From: Allochromatium vinosum DSM 180
Lineage (GTDB): Bacteria > Pseudomonadota > Gammaproteobacteria > Chromatiales > Chromatiaceae
Assembly (NCBI RefSeq): GCF_000025485.1
Contig: NC_013852.1
Location: 38,243 to 102,242, forward strand
Direction: 5' to 3'
DNA: 64,000 nt
Part shown: positions 34,914-43,802 of the stretch, in pieces
How positions within the stretch are numbered: position 1 is the stretch's first letter
Layout of the letters: each line of letters opens with the position of its first letter
Notes under the pieces: generated by a model
What the model saw: the letters and a program-made list of their open reading frames with translations, nothing else
What the model was told of the DNA's origin: nothing
Databases searched by the model: none
Made by a program: the position numbers and the translations under genes

Positions 34914-35582
34914 ATGAGCGCGCAACAGACGCGATGGTTATTGATCGGACTTGGGTTCTGGACGAGCGTCGCGCTTGCCTGGGACGAAAGAACGGTGATG
35001 GACTTCATTGTGGCGCACAACCCAACTCTGCGCGCCCAGCGGCTCGTGACCAGCGCTTACACACCGCCCTCGGGTGTCATGGCCCGCGTTAAGGAGTACA
35101 GCTCCATCTATGGACGCGCAGGAGCCGGCGGAACCGACTACCTGAGCGGAGACAGCGATCCCTTCGTCCTCCAGGCCGGGATCCAGATCACCATCCCGCT
35201 GACCGCAACGAAGGAACGGCGCGAGCAAGCTTTGAAGGCGGTCGAAGAGGTGCGGGCTATCGAGACCCTACGCGGCAAGGTGCTCGCCGACATTGCGCAG
35301 CTTCGCCAGCAGGAGGCCGACCTTGAGGCATGCGAACAGCGGCGGCAGTTTCTGGAGCAGAAATCCGACTGGCTTCAGAAGCGGGTGACTGAAGGGTACA
35401 GTGACATTGAAGAGCTGTGGACGCTCGGTAAGCAGCTCAACGAAGAGCGTGCCACGGCGAACCGGCTGCGCGCACTCATCAAGACCCAACGCTATCAGCT
35501 CGCCAGTCAGGCCGGAGACGAACACGATCGGCTGTTGGCCTATCTGGACGGACGCACTCCGATCATGGATACGGGCGATTGA
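34914..35582 (+). CDS. Exported TolC-like (outer-membrane efflux-like) short protein
   Basis: 222 residues from ATG 34914 with a signal peptide (W-L-L-I-G-L-G-F-W-T-S-V-A-L-A). Mature start A-L-type helix N-P-T-L-R-A-Q-R resembles TolC repeats, followed by a beta stretch Q-A-G-I-Q-I-T-I-P-L and long coiled-coil helices with Q-Q-E-A-D-L-E-A-C. At about half of TolC length it may be a single repeat unit, acting in the periplasm. First of three linked genes. Confidence 0.65.
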   Translation: MSAQQTRWLLIGLGFWTSVALAWDERTVMDFIVAHNPTLRAQRLVTSAYTPPSGVMARVKEYSSIYGRAGAGGTDYLSGDSDPFVLQAGIQITIPLTATKERREQALKAVEEVRAIETLRGKVLADIAQLRQQEADLEACEQRRQFLEQKSDWLQKRVTEGYSDIEELWTLGKQLNEERATANRLRALIKTQRYQLASQAGDEHDRLLAYLDGRTPIMDTGD

Positions 35583-35590
35583 GGAAGGTG

Positions 35591-36622
35591 ATGATGTCAC
35601 CACGCTCCCAACTCTTTGGACGTGACGCTCTGCTCAATGATCTCGAACGCGAGATCAAGAAGGGTCATCATGTGCTGTTGACCGGCCCGATCGGAGTGGG
35701 CAAGAGTGCACTGCTGGTGGCCGTTCTCCAGCGCATTGAGCCGCGCGAGTCGGAGTGGTATCAGTTCGACCCGGTGGCCAGCGACGCCGAGGATGAGCCG
35801 ATCGAACCCGCCCCGCTGCCCGAGACGCCGGGCCGGCACGACCAGGTGATGATCTATCTGTCCGAACACCAGGGAAAAGCGCAGTTCGTGCAGATCGCGC
35901 GACGTTTGCTCGAGACCGGCATCCTCAAGCCCTCTACCCTGGAGCTGGCGAAAAAGTACGACGACCTCCCTCCCTCCGCGATCGAGTGGAAAAAGATCCG
36001 GCGCAACGTCAACCGGCTCTCGATGCGCGATCTGACGCAGGCGATCATCCCAGCCATCTACGAATGGGAGGGACGCATCCTCATCGGGGTCGATGACCTC
36101 ACCTCACTGACTCCGACCCAGCAGGCATTCTGGCTCGCCATCCTCGAACATGCTCAGGTCATCGGGTGCGCGAGCAGCCGCAAGAGCGGACTGAGCAAGC
36201 TGTGGTGGAAGATGAAGCACGTCGCGGTTCCCCCGCTCGATTGCCGCGCCGCCACAGATCTGGTACGCGACTACATCGCCCGACATGGCGTGCTAATCGA
36301 GTCGCCGGGTCTCTACATCGGTCATGTCGTCAAGCAGGCCAACGGCAATCCGCAGGCGATCATGGACATGCTGGAGAGTTCCGCGCGCGAGAAGCGGCTC
36401 GACAAGCGTCAGATCCGCGAGATGCGCCACGCCGCCGGCCTGACCTATGTCGACTTCACCCCAGTGATGTTCATCGCCGGCGCGGCTATCATCGGCACGC
36501 GCTATCTGGCCATCGGACTTGGCGACACCGCGCTCTATGTCATGGCGGGTATGGGCGCGGCACTCTTTCTCTCGTTGCGCGTGTTCATGTTCAAGGGATC
36601 GAGGGGGAAGACCGGCGGATGA
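35591..36622 (+). CDS. Membrane-anchored AAA ATPase
   Basis: About 343 residues. Walker A G-P-I-G-V-G-K-S near residue 32, Walker B I-L-I-G-V-D-D-L near 160, and two predicted membrane helices at the C-terminus (V-M-F-I-A-G-A-A-I-I-G and V-M-A-G-M-G-A-A-L-F-L). ATG 35591 or 35594 follows GGAAGG. The next gene overlaps by ATGA. The trio suggests a membrane complex of unknown role. Confidence 0.75.
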   Translation: MMSPRSQLFGRDALLNDLEREIKKGHHVLLTGPIGVGKSALLVAVLQRIEPRESEWYQFDPVASDAEDEPIEPAPLPETPGRHDQVMIYLSEHQGKAQFVQIARRLLETGILKPSTLELAKKYDDLPPSAIEWKKIRRNVNRLSMRDLTQAIIPAIYEWEGRILIGVDDLTSLTPTQQAFWLAILEHAQVIGCASSRKSGLSKLWWKMKHVAVPPLDCRAATDLVRDYIARHGVLIESPGLYIGHVVKQANGNPQAIMDMLESSAREKRLDKRQIREMRHAAGLTYVDFTPVMFIAGAAIIGTRYLAIGLGDTALYVMAGMGAALFLSLRVFMFKGSRGKTGG

Positions 36623-37731
36623 ACGCTGGAACCCATGTCGCCTTCGCGTCCGTGCTGTATTTGGGCGGCGCGGCGTTGTTCGAGTACCGGCCGGATCTCA
36701 CCGGCTGGGCGCTGGCAGCCACGGCCTCGCTGCTGCCGGATATCGACCTGCCAACTTCGAAGGTCGGGCGCGCGGTCTGGTTTCTCTCCACGCGCCTGGA
36801 GCGGCGCTTCGGGCATCGCACCATCACCCATTCCTTTTTCGCCCTGTTCATGCTCGGGCTACTGATCTCGCCGCTGTTCGTCTTCGAGCGGGGCGCGTGG
36901 TGGTGGGCGATCATCGGCGGCTACTGGTCGCACATCTGGATCGACATGCTCAATCTGCGCGGGGCGGATCTGTTCTGGCCGAGTCCGGCGCGCTTCGTGA
37001 TGCCCGGCAACCGGCGTTATCGCATGGAGGTCGGCAGCAAAGCCGAAATGATCCTGTTGGTCTGTCTGATCGGGTTTGCGCTCCTGCTCTATCCGGTGAG
37101 CGGTCAGGGCTTCAGAACCGGACTGGCGCATCTGCTGGGCAACTTCGACATGGCTCAGGAGGAGTTCATCAAGCACGCGGGGCAAAATTGGTACAGTCTG
37201 CGCACGGACGCGATCGACAACCTGACGCTGGAGCGCGTTCAGGGCGAGTTCCCTGTGGTCGGAGTCTGGAAGAACGGGATGATCATCAAGCAGGGCGGAC
37301 GACTGCGAGCCATTGGTCACAACCTCGATGCGCATAATCTGAGACCGATCCATGTGGAGCTGATCGAGGGCGAACCGCTGAAAGTGGTTTCGCGGCAGGT
37401 GGAGATGCAGGGCAGGCCGGTTGGATGGCTCATCGATCAGCTGGAGGCCGACCGCACCCTCTATATTTCAGGTGAACTGCGATTGGGCAGTGGACGCGAG
37501 GAACCGATCAACGATCTCATGCGATATCGACCGGCCTGGATGGCCGGATCGATCCTGGTTCTGCACTATGCCCGACCCGCCGACCTCGAACCCTACAGAG
37601 TGCGCGTTGCCGCCGAGGGAGAGGTCGTCATTCAAACCTGGCTGCATGAGGGCGATCCACCCGTGACGCTGGCGATAGAAGAACCGCTGAAAGTCGAGAC
37701 GATTCCCAAAGCGCTTCAGCCATTTTTGTGA
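36619..37731 (+). CDS. YdjM-like membrane metal-dependent hydrolase with C-terminal extension
   Basis: 370 residues. N-terminal half: D-I-D-L-P, H-R-x-x-T-H-S and W-x-x-D-M-L in several membrane helices, the YdjM (LexA-regulated, DUF457-type) signature. The second half (from about residue 180) is a soluble domain with N-x-T-L-E-R-V-Q-G-E-F-P-V-V-G, not seen in YdjM. ATGA overlap with the ATPase gene. Likely membrane bound; substrate unknown. Confidence 0.8.
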   Translation: MNAGTHVAFASVLYLGGAALFEYRPDLTGWALAATASLLPDIDLPTSKVGRAVWFLSTRLERRFGHRTITHSFFALFMLGLLISPLFVFERGAWWWAIIGGYWSHIWIDMLNLRGADLFWPSPARFVMPGNRRYRMEVGSKAEMILLVCLIGFALLLYPVSGQGFRTGLAHLLGNFDMAQEEFIKHAGQNWYSLRTDAIDNLTLERVQGEFPVVGVWKNGMIIKQGGRLRAIGHNLDAHNLRPIHVELIEGEPLKVVSRQVEMQGRPVGWLIDQLEADRTLYISGELRLGSGREEPINDLMRYRPAWMAGSILVLHYARPADLEPYRVRVAAEGEVVIQTWLHEGDPPVTLAIEEPLKVETIPKALQPFL

Positions 37732-37904
37732 AAGATCGATGGGTAATAAATGCGCCGACGAGACGCCGTTATTCGCCGGCCGGCTCTTCGGCAAGGAGAT
37801 CATCTGCATACGAGAAGGGTTTTTATATCGTGTTCGATTCCTGTAGTTCATGCCGGCCCTGCATGAGCGCCGAATCGCGAGTCTGATCCAGCTGACCGAG
37901 AGCT

Positions 37905-38792
37905 ATGACACCCGATCCTGACCGGCCCCGGCGCCTTCAGCCGTTCCCGATTCTCGCCGCCATACTGGTGGCCGTCGGGGTGTTCGTCTGGACGCTGAAT
38001 CTGACCGACTGGCTGATGCGCCCACCGCCAGCCTCCACGGTCGAGTATCTGCCACATACCGACGGCACCGAGAGGCTGGTTCCGCCACCCGTCAGCGAAG
38101 CCCTGAGCCTGGAACGCTTCCAGGCCGCCCGGCGCGCGTGCGATGGTCCTTGTGTCACCGACTTCGGCACACCACTGGGTCGCGCCAACGGCGTCGAGGC
38201 CCGCTCCAACTGTGCCTCGCTCTGCGTGCGGCTCGAATCGAGCTTTGTCGATCCCGACTCTGGCCGGATCTGGATCGCCCGCTCGGGCGAGCACCCCGAG
38301 CCGCTGGAATATTCCGGTCTGGCCTATCAGTGCGTCGAGTATGCGCGGCGCTGGTGGATCCAGACGCTCGGCCTGACCTTCGGCGACGTGCCGACGGCCG
38401 CCGACATCCTGCGCCTCACCGAGGGCCGGCGTCTGTCTGATCAGGCGGTCATTCCGCTCGGTCGGTCGCTCAACGGACACGCCCGCCGCGCCCCCGAACG
38501 CGGTGATCTGGTGATCTATGCCGCCGATCCCAACGACCCGGAGTGGCGCGCCGGGCATGTCGCCGTTGTGGTCGACACCGATCTCGAACAGGGCTGGGTC
38601 GCACTGGCCGAGCAGAACTACGACAACCGTCCCTGGAGCGATCCCGAGCGCCATGCACGGCGTATCCGGATTGCACGAATCGGCGAACGCTACAGCCTGC
38701 TCGACGTTGCCCCGGATCGGGTCGATAATCCCGATGGCGGATTCATCGCCGGTTGGGTCTATCCGCTCGCCGAGTCAATGGCGGTGCGCTGA
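37905..38792 (+). CDS. Membrane-anchored CHAP-domain amidase
   Basis: 295 residues; one N-terminal membrane helix (I-L-A-A-I-L-V-A-V-G-V-F-V-W). CHAP domain: Y-Q-C-V-E-Y-A-R-R-W-W supplies the catalytic Cys (near residue 145), A-G-H-V-A-V-V-V the catalytic His. Such enzymes cut peptidoglycan peptides or glutathionylspermidine-type amides. Acts outside the inner membrane if the helix is an anchor. Confidence 0.85.
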   Translation: MTPDPDRPRRLQPFPILAAILVAVGVFVWTLNLTDWLMRPPPASTVEYLPHTDGTERLVPPPVSEALSLERFQAARRACDGPCVTDFGTPLGRANGVEARSNCASLCVRLESSFVDPDSGRIWIARSGEHPEPLEYSGLAYQCVEYARRWWIQTLGLTFGDVPTAADILRLTEGRRLSDQAVIPLGRSLNGHARRAPERGDLVIYAADPNDPEWRAGHVAVVVDTDLEQGWVALAEQNYDNRPWSDPERHARRIRIARIGERYSLLDVAPDRVDNPDGGFIAGWVYPLAESMAVR

Positions 38793-38836
38793 TCCGATAC
38801 GAAAAGATTCGACATCCGGAGACGAGGAGTCAGGGC

Positions 38837-39046
38837 ATGAGCCGATCCACTATCCCGCTGGATGACACCGAACGCACACGATGCGAGGTCTGGACGCGCG
38901 TCATGGGCTATCACCGGCCCATCGACAGCTTCAACGTCGGCAAGCAGGCCGAGCACGCCGAGCGGTGCTATTTCCGCGAGCCGGGCGCCGAACGCGAACA
39001 CCGGCCACGCCTTTCCGGTCGCGCCCAGCTGCAACGTGCGGCCTGA
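38837..39046 (+). CDS. NrdD C-terminus-like small protein
   Basis: 69 residues. C-E-V-W-T-R-V-M-G-Y-H-R-P near residue 18 and S-F-N-V-G-K-Q-x-E-H-x-E-R resemble the C-terminal end of class III ribonucleotide reductases, which is also found as separate small proteins. No glycyl-radical loop is present, so it is not a reductase on its own. Confidence 0.6.
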   Translation: MSRSTIPLDDTERTRCEVWTRVMGYHRPIDSFNVGKQAEHAERCYFREPGAEREHRPRLSGRAQLQRAA

Positions 39047-39214
39047 GCCGAACGATCAGCCACCGCCCCCATCACTCGGGCAACCGCTGAGATCTATACT
39101 TCTGAGTGCAAGCCGCCTCCGCACCGGTTCAACGGTGCCTGGAGGCGGGGGTGTCGGTCGCCGACACGGCATCGGCGCTGACGCGCGAACCCTCGTCATA
39201 TGAGGAGCATAGTC

Positions 39215-39325
39215 ATGTCCAAAGAACACGAAGCCCACAAAGAAGCGAAAAAGAAACCCGCGCTGAACCCGAAGGAACGGCGTCAGATCAAGCAGACCAA
39301 GAAGCGCGAGCGCGCGGTGATGTGA
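39215..39325 (+). CDS. Very small Lys/Arg-rich protein
   Basis: 36 residues, GAGGAG eight bases upstream. Starts M-S-K-E-H-E-A-H-K-E and is mostly Lys, Arg, Glu with N-P-K-E-R-R. Charged, probably unfolded; function unknown. It ends one base before the cytochrome gene, suggesting joint translation. Confidence 0.6.
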   Translation: MSKEHEAHKEAKKKPALNPKERRQIKQTKKRERAVM

Positions 39326-39326
39326 G

Positions 39327-40117
39327 GTGCACGGCGCACGTCTGATAGCTATGGCCTGTCTGCCGGCTATCGGCTTGGTGGCCAACGCCGAAGCGTCGCC
39401 GAGCGTGGCCTTGACGGTTCCCACGGCCGCAATGCTTTCCGATGGACCACTCGGTGAGCGCATCGCCCGTGGCCGGCGCTTCCTGTCGGACACTCCGGCG
39501 CAGCTACCCGAGTTCGTCGGCAATGGGCCGGCCTGCCGACACTGTCATGCCGGTCAGGACGGTGAGGTCGGCACAGAGGTCAATGCCGCTCCCTTCGTCG
39601 GCGTCGTCGGGCGCTTTCCGCAGTACAGTGCCCGGCATGGCGGTCTCATCACCCTGGAAAAGCGCATCGACGACTGTTTCGAGCGCAGCCTCAACGGTAA
39701 GCGCTTCCGCTCGATCATCCGGCCCTGATCGACATCCTGGCCTACATGCGCTGGCTGTCTCAGGGAGTGCCCGTGGGCACGGTCGTTCAGGGACACGGTA
39801 TCCCGGCGCTGCCCTTGGAGCGCGAGCCGGATGTGGCGCACGGGGAAACGCTTTATCAGGCCAAGTGTCTGGCCTGTCATGGAGCCGACGGGAGCGGCAC
39901 GCTGGATAGCGATGGACGCTATATGTTCCCTCCGCTGTGGGGACCGCAGTCATTCAACAGCGGTGCGGGGATGAGCCGTCAGAGCACGGTTGCCGGGTTC
40001 ATCAAACACAAGATGCCGTTCGGTGCCGATGATTCGCTCAGCGATGATGAGGCGTGGGATGTCGCCGGTTTCTTGCTCTCGCATCCACGTCCGTTATTCC
40101 AACCGCATGGCCATTGA
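39327..40117 (+). pseudogene. Dihaem c-type cytochrome with one-base frameshift
   Basis: First half (39327-39728): signal peptide ending A-N-A-E-A and haem site C-R-H-C-H. Near 39702 the frame is lost; adding one C after AAG would give N-G-K-P-L-P-L-D-H-P-A-L-I-D-I-L-A-Y-M-R-W, joining the second half (to 40117) with haem site C-L-A-C-H. The intact protein would resemble SoxA/dihaem periplasmic electron carriers of sulfur oxidisers. A sequencing error is the alternative. Confidence 0.8.
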
Positions 40118-40208
40118 GCGCAATCGCGTGATCCCTGCTCGTCGAACGCGGATCCTATCCTTGGCGGTGTTTCTTCTGAACAGCCTGCGTTGTCACTGAA
40201 GCGCGTGC

Positions 40209-40745
40209 CTAGCGATAGCGCGCCAGAGTATCGATCTGCTGCTCGATCTGCCGGCTGTCCTCTTCCGAGAGCTTCAGCCAGGCATAGAGTCGGCTTACAC
40301 CTTCGTGCAGCGCCCGGATCGTGCGTCGTATCTCGTCCGGGTCCGCGAATCGCCAGCCGATCGACACATCGCCGGTGAACTCGATGTGCCCCCGGCACAG
40401 TAGGCCCAGCACCAGTGAGAAAGCTTGACCGTCCTTCTCGATGTAATGCCACCAGTAGGGCCAAGCGTCGGTGAGTGCGCGGAAATAGGCGCGAAATTCG
40501 GGGATCTCGTAGAGTTCGCGCGGATCCTGCTCCCATCCCTCGAAGTAGAAGCTCAGCGTTCCCTGCCAGTACAGCGCCACCTTGCGGCTATCAGCCAACG
40601 GTGCAAGCCGTGCCAGCACGAGTTTGATGTCGCACGCCTCGACCGATCCACGGCTGATCATCACGGTCAGACGCAGTGCATCGCCGGCGGGTATCTGTTG
40701 CTGGTCGAGCGCGTTCGGGACGTGGCTCGGGGCCGGAGTCGACAT
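40209..40745 (-). CDS. CRR6-like (DUF1817-type) protein, paralogue 1
   Basis: 178 residues from ATG 40745. Shares [16 protein letters not shown] and D-P-R-E-L-x-E-I-P-E with the protein at 51849-52373, a clear paralogue. The layout recalls chlororespiratory reduction 6 / DUF1817 proteins, by memory only. Overlaps the upstream RHH gene by ATGA. Role unknown. Confidence 0.6.
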   Translation of the reverse strand: MSTPAPSHVPNALDQQQIPAGDALRLTVMISRGSVEACDIKLVLARLAPLADSRKVALYWQGTLSFYFEGWEQDPRELYEIPEFRAYFRALTDAWPYWWHYIEKDGQAFSLVLGLLCRGHIEFTGDVSIGWRFADPDEIRRTIRALHEGVSRLYAWLKLSEEDSRQIEQQIDTLARYR

Positions 40746-40903
40746 CAAGAACCTCCATCGCGGTTGTCGTCGCGCCTTGTGTCGGTCGGGTCGGGTGATC
40801 GCCCGGCCAGGCGCATCAGGGCTTCGATGATGACATTCGAGATCCGGCCATAGCGGGCTTTCTCGCGCTCAATGACGGCCATCGCTTCGAGTGAGAGCAG
40901 CAC
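40745..40903 (-). CDS. RHH-type small DNA-binding protein, start uncertain
   Basis: Frame E-R-K-T-V-L-L-S-L-E-A-M-A-V-I-E-R-E-K-A-R-Y-G-R-I-S-N-V-I-I-E-A-L looks like a ribbon-helix-helix/CopG protein. Reading upstream hits TGA near 40936 without ATG; the GTG at 40903 is the only reasonable start, so the 5' end may be lost. Ends in ATGA overlap with the CRR6-like gene. A palindrome at 40977 may be its operator. Confidence 0.5.
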   Translation of the reverse strand: MLLSLEAMAVIEREKARYGRISNVIIEALMRLAGRSPDPTDTRRDDNRDGGS

Positions 40904-40976
40904 GGTCTTGCGCTCCCAACCTAAAGCACTCTCTCAAGGATAGGAACTGCAAACCAACTTGTGCTTGCAAAATATT

Positions 40977-41006
40977 TAGCGCCTACTAAAATCTTAGTAC
41001 GCGCTA
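40977..41006. promoter_or_regulatory. 30-bp near-perfect palindrome (operator candidate)
   Basis: TAGCGC and TACTAA on the left mirror TTAGTA and GCGCTA on the right, around AATC. It lies in AT-rich sequence upstream of the small RHH gene. Confidence 0.6.
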
Positions 41007-41209
41007 GATTAGTGCAATGCGCGTCGCAAACTGCAGGGGGGGCTAGACCCAGCAGTCGTGTCATGAGCCGCCATTTCGCGCAAGGCCAGTAACGGCGCGG
41101 CTTGTCGGAAAACAGATGATTTCCGACATCACCGAAATGACCTCAAAAATGCCGAGAAAGCGACCTCAAACATAGCCAGAAAACACTGTCGGAAACCCGA
41201 TGTGACCTG

Positions 41210-41230
41210 AAACCATGTCTGACATGGTTT
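41210..41230. promoter_or_regulatory. Perfect palindrome AAACCATGTC / GACATGGTTT
   Basis: Ten-base arms around a single T, about 55 bp before the start at 41285. Possible operator or short terminator. Confidence 0.5.
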
Positions 41231-41284
41231 TCAGACGGGAAGTGGCGGCTTGTGACAGAGCTGTTGGATCTACCCCAGGAGACA

Positions 41285-41557
41285 ATGATGTTAAGACGTC
41301 ACGCAAATGACCTAGCTGAGTCTTTGGAGAATGTTGCTTACCGGGGCTGGTGCATTATTCCCCGCTGGAAGCTGACTCGTTGGTACACGCAGGACAGGTT
41401 TTCAGTGAATATTCGCCGCGACTTACGCGAAAGGTGGGACGAACTGTCAGGAGAACTGACTTTTATCGCCGATACAACACTCAAGATTGGCGAGGTGGGG
41501 GATGACATCCTCCTCGTGAAAGCGACCGACGAGATTTTTTGGGAGGACGACGAGTAG
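41285..41557 (+). CDS. Hypothetical protein, lower-GC
   Basis: 90 residues from ATG 41285 or 41288 after CAGGAG; a GTG at 41252 would lengthen it. W-C-I-I-P-R-W-K-L-T-R-W-Y and an acidic end E-I-F-W-E-D-D-E. Not recognised. Confidence 0.5.
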   Translation: MMLRRHANDLAESLENVAYRGWCIIPRWKLTRWYTQDRFSVNIRRDLRERWDELSGELTFIADTTLKIGEVGDDILLVKATDEIFWEDDE

Positions 41558-41669
41558 CATTCTTGGCGTCTGCGCCAAGCGGATTTGCACCAAGCTGAGT
41601 TGCTTCTTAAGGGTCGAAAGAGCAGCGCCCCTACGATTACGCATTCATCAGATGATGAGGTTTATTATT

Positions 41670-41984
41670 ATGCCACAGTCCTACAAGTGTAGCCTGCAAC
41701 TCGATCTTCGCGGTTCAGACGGAAAGCAGTTCAAAATTCTCGCGGACGCTGTTCGCTCGGCAATTAAAAATGAACACGGTTACCGAGCTACAGCTGGCCT
41801 TCAAGATTCGAGACTCAAGGTATGGCCCATTGTTGTGCGCTTTCGTCGTCGTAAAAATCGTGCATCCTTCGAGAGTAACCTGTCTGCCATCATCGCTCCT
41901 AAAGTCTTTCAAAGCATGAATATACAGCACCTTCGGCCCATCGGTACAGCGCGTAAGCCGGTGCGCATGGCAGTTGGCGCGTAG
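41670..41984 (+). CDS. Hypothetical basic protein
   Basis: 104 residues from ATG 41670; ATG 41652 is an alternative. Basic middle V-R-F-R-R-R-K-N-R. Not recognised; neighbours are IS remnants, so it may be a relic. Confidence 0.4.
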   Translation: MPQSYKCSLQLDLRGSDGKQFKILADAVRSAIKNEHGYRATAGLQDSRLKVWPIVVRFRRRKNRASFESNLSAIIAPKVFQSMNIQHLRPIGTARKPVRMAVGA

Positions 41985-42048
41985 CGGCTTTTACCAATTA
42001 CTAGTTCTGGCTCACAATGCGAGTAAATCGCGGCTCGAGAGTTGATTT

Positions 42049-42342
42049 AATACCGATCAGGGCGCTCAATTCTCCAGCCGCGAGTGGACGACCCGACTCC
42101 AGCACGCCGGGGTACTCATCAGCATGGATGGGCGCGGGCGTGCCCTCGACAATGTCTTCGTCGAGCGACTCTGGCGCACCCTCAAATACGAGGACATCTA
42201 CCTGCACGCCTACGAAACACCGCCTCAGCTCCAACACGGCCTCCAGCGCTACTTCCATTTCTACAACGAACAGCACCCTCATAGCGCTCTTGACCGACAA
42301 ACCCCGGCCGAGGTCCACTGGGCTTGCAGGCCGGATCCATGA
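42049..42342 (+). pseudogene. IS3-family transposase (OrfB) 3' fragment
   Basis: Frame from 42049 reads N-T-D-Q-G-A-Q-F-S-S-R-E-W, then M-D-G-R-G-R-A-L-D-N-V-F-V-E-R-L-W-R-T-L-K, and F-Y-N-E-Q-H-P-H-S-A-L: the C-terminal part of the integrase core (DDE) of IS3-type transposases. A TGA lies just upstream, so the N-terminal two thirds are gone. Dead remnant. Confidence 0.85.
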
Positions 42343-42634
42343 AACCCGATGGATAGCTCTGACTTTACTTCTCTCAAGTCCTCAGTGGTCCAAGGATTTG
42401 GGTCCACCACAAACTACATCACCAGATTGATCCTGGTCAGCGCCTAGTGTCGACGGTCAGATCAATTATAGTAGCCATGCACGCGCGTTATAGCCGAGAA
42501 TGTCATCGTCGTGACGGCGATCTAAAACGGGCAGCGAGCAGACCTCGCATTGGAGCTAAGTGAGGGTGTCATCGAGCGTGGGCTTATCGTCCGAACCGGA
42601 CGCATCCAAACTCCAAAAGCATGGGTGACGTGAC

Positions 42635-42832
42635 ATGAAAATCGAAGTGTTACATGGTGAAAAGGCCGACGAAAAATATTCTCTGCTTTTGAATACAAAC
42701 ACTGAATTTGTACGTTTTTGGGGAACCGATGCCCAGTGGATCATTGGACTGGTTTTTATCGATGGCGAAAATTCGCCGCGTCTGGCTATCAAGCACCGCG
42801 ATGATAAGGAGCTTGTGATTATCGAACGCTAA
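42635..42832 (+). CDS. Small hypothetical protein
   Basis: 65 residues starting M-K-I-E-V-L-H-G-E; likely small beta protein. Weak ribosome site (GGTGACGTGAC). Lower GC than neighbours. Not recognised. Confidence 0.45.
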   Translation: MKIEVLHGEKADEKYSLLLNTNTEFVRFWGTDAQWIIGLVFIDGENSPRLAIKHRDDKELVIIER

Positions 42833-42854
42833 TTTTGGAAAAAACTTCGGGGCA

Positions 42855-43157
42855 TCAGGCTATGGGAGCGCGCTTGTGCTTGTGCCCATAGTTCAAGGCC
42901 CGGACCGGAGGCTGTTCTTGCTGGAGGTCGTGTGCGAGATCGTAATTGGCCTGCATGGCCAGCCAGGCGCGCGCCGTACCGACACCGGCCCGCTCCAGTC
43001 TCAGCGCGAGGCTTGGGCTGATGGCAGCCTGCCCGTGCAGGACGCGCGAGAGCGTCATGCGCGAGATCCCGAGTCGTTCGGCTGCGTCCTTGATGGGTAA
43101 ACCCAGCTCGGCCAAGACATCTTCGCGCAGCAGTTCACCGGGGTGCGGGGGGCATCA
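42855..43157 (-). pseudogene. HigA-like antitoxin, N-terminal start lost
   Basis: HTH protein with L-P-I-K-D-A-A-E-R-L-G-I-S-R-M-T-L-S-R-V-L-H-G and I-S-P-S-L-A-L-R-L-E, the HigA antitoxin pattern. The frame extends upstream through P-P-H-P-G-E-L-L-R-E-D-V, as in HigA, but two TGA codons block any ATG, so only an internal TTG (43115) remains. No HigB toxin is next to it. An IS200/IS605-like hairpin starts right where the gene is broken. Confidence 0.65.
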
Positions 43158-43453
43158 TCAGTCTTGCGCGAGAAACCCCGTCCTGAAGGACGGGGAGGGA
43201 CAGCGCACGGCACGCAGCGCCGTCAGGCCGCCCGTCTCGCGTCCTCCTCCTCCTTTGGTGTTGAGTGGAATAGCCGTCGGCGCGTTGCAGCATTGAGCAA
43301 TGGCGGTGAGAAAGACCTTGTATGCGTGTGTGGCTATAGGCACCGCATCCTCAGCGATCTGGTCAACGCGGGCGTGGATATGGCGCAGGTGCTCCAGGAC
43401 AAGGCTATCGATCTCGGCGATCACGGGGTGTCTCTATCGGTGTGGTAGTGGTG
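43116..43453. other. IS remnant region
   Basis: No intact gene. Contains the IS200/IS605-like hairpin at 43176 and a minus-strand relic frame (43158-43424) beginning I-A-E-I-D-S-L-V-L-E-H-L-R, resembling a coiled-coil accessory protein. Its reading continues into low-quality sequence. Confidence 0.45.
43168..43200 (+). mobile_element. IS200/IS605-type end hairpin 1
   Basis: GCGCGAGAAACCCC followed by CCCCGTCC-TGAA-GGACGGGG stem (43176-43195), typical of the right end of TnpB-encoding elements, where it also forms the tail of the guide RNA scaffold. No TnpB gene remains here. Confidence 0.5.
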
Positions 43454-43711
43454 CTACAGATACGGATCGGGCTTGATCGCCTCGCAGTCCTCTGGCGTCC
43501 GTCCGCGGCCGATCGCCCAGAGCCGACGGATCCGGCATTCACAAAAGCGGATGCGCGGCCAGTAGAGCCGATCCGCTGCACGGTAGGCCGCCTCTTCGCC
43601 GAGTCCGCCGTCGAACTGCATGATGGCCTCGCGTTCCTTCTGCGCAGCTTCAAGCGCCTCGATCTTCGCGTCCCAGTATTCTTCAGTATCGGGATCAATT
43701 TTTACCGACAT
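43454..43711 (-). CDS. Small hypothetical protein
   Basis: 85 residues from ATG 43711. Contains E-R-E-A-I-M-Q-F-D-G-G-L near residue 28, a motif common in plasmid and phage primase-like or accessory proteins, and three Cys in R-F-C-E-C-R-I and D-C-E. Function unknown. Confidence 0.55.
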   Translation of the reverse strand: MSVKIDPDTEEYWDAKIEALEAAQKEREAIMQFDGGLGEEAAYRAADRLYWPRIRFCECRIRRLWAIGRGRTPEDCEAIKPDPYL

Positions 43712-43744
43712 TTTGAAAAGACAAAGGACCAAGCTCGCCAACTT

Positions 43745-43780
43745 GGCGCGAGAAGCCCGCGGCTTTAGCCGTGGAGTACA
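43745..43780 (+). mobile_element. IS200/IS605-type end hairpin 2
   Basis: GCGCGAGAAGCCC followed by a seven-bp GCGGC-TTTA-GCCG(T) hairpin (43757-43774). Same preface and orientation as the hairpin at 43168, 575 bp away. Confidence 0.45.
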
Positions 43781-43802
43781 AGACCGCACACCCTTGCCAG
43801 TA

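Larger units (their letters stand above)
40904..41284. other. Intergenic region with two palindromes
   Basis: About 380 bp. Holds a 30-bp near-palindrome (40977-41006) and a perfect 10-bp-arm palindrome (41210-41230), plus repeated GACCTCAAA strings at 41139-41170. No gene. Confidence 0.6.

Noticed and set aside
42001..42318. 105-residue minus-strand frame over the IS3 fragment
   Set aside because: The + strand frame carries the transposase motifs.
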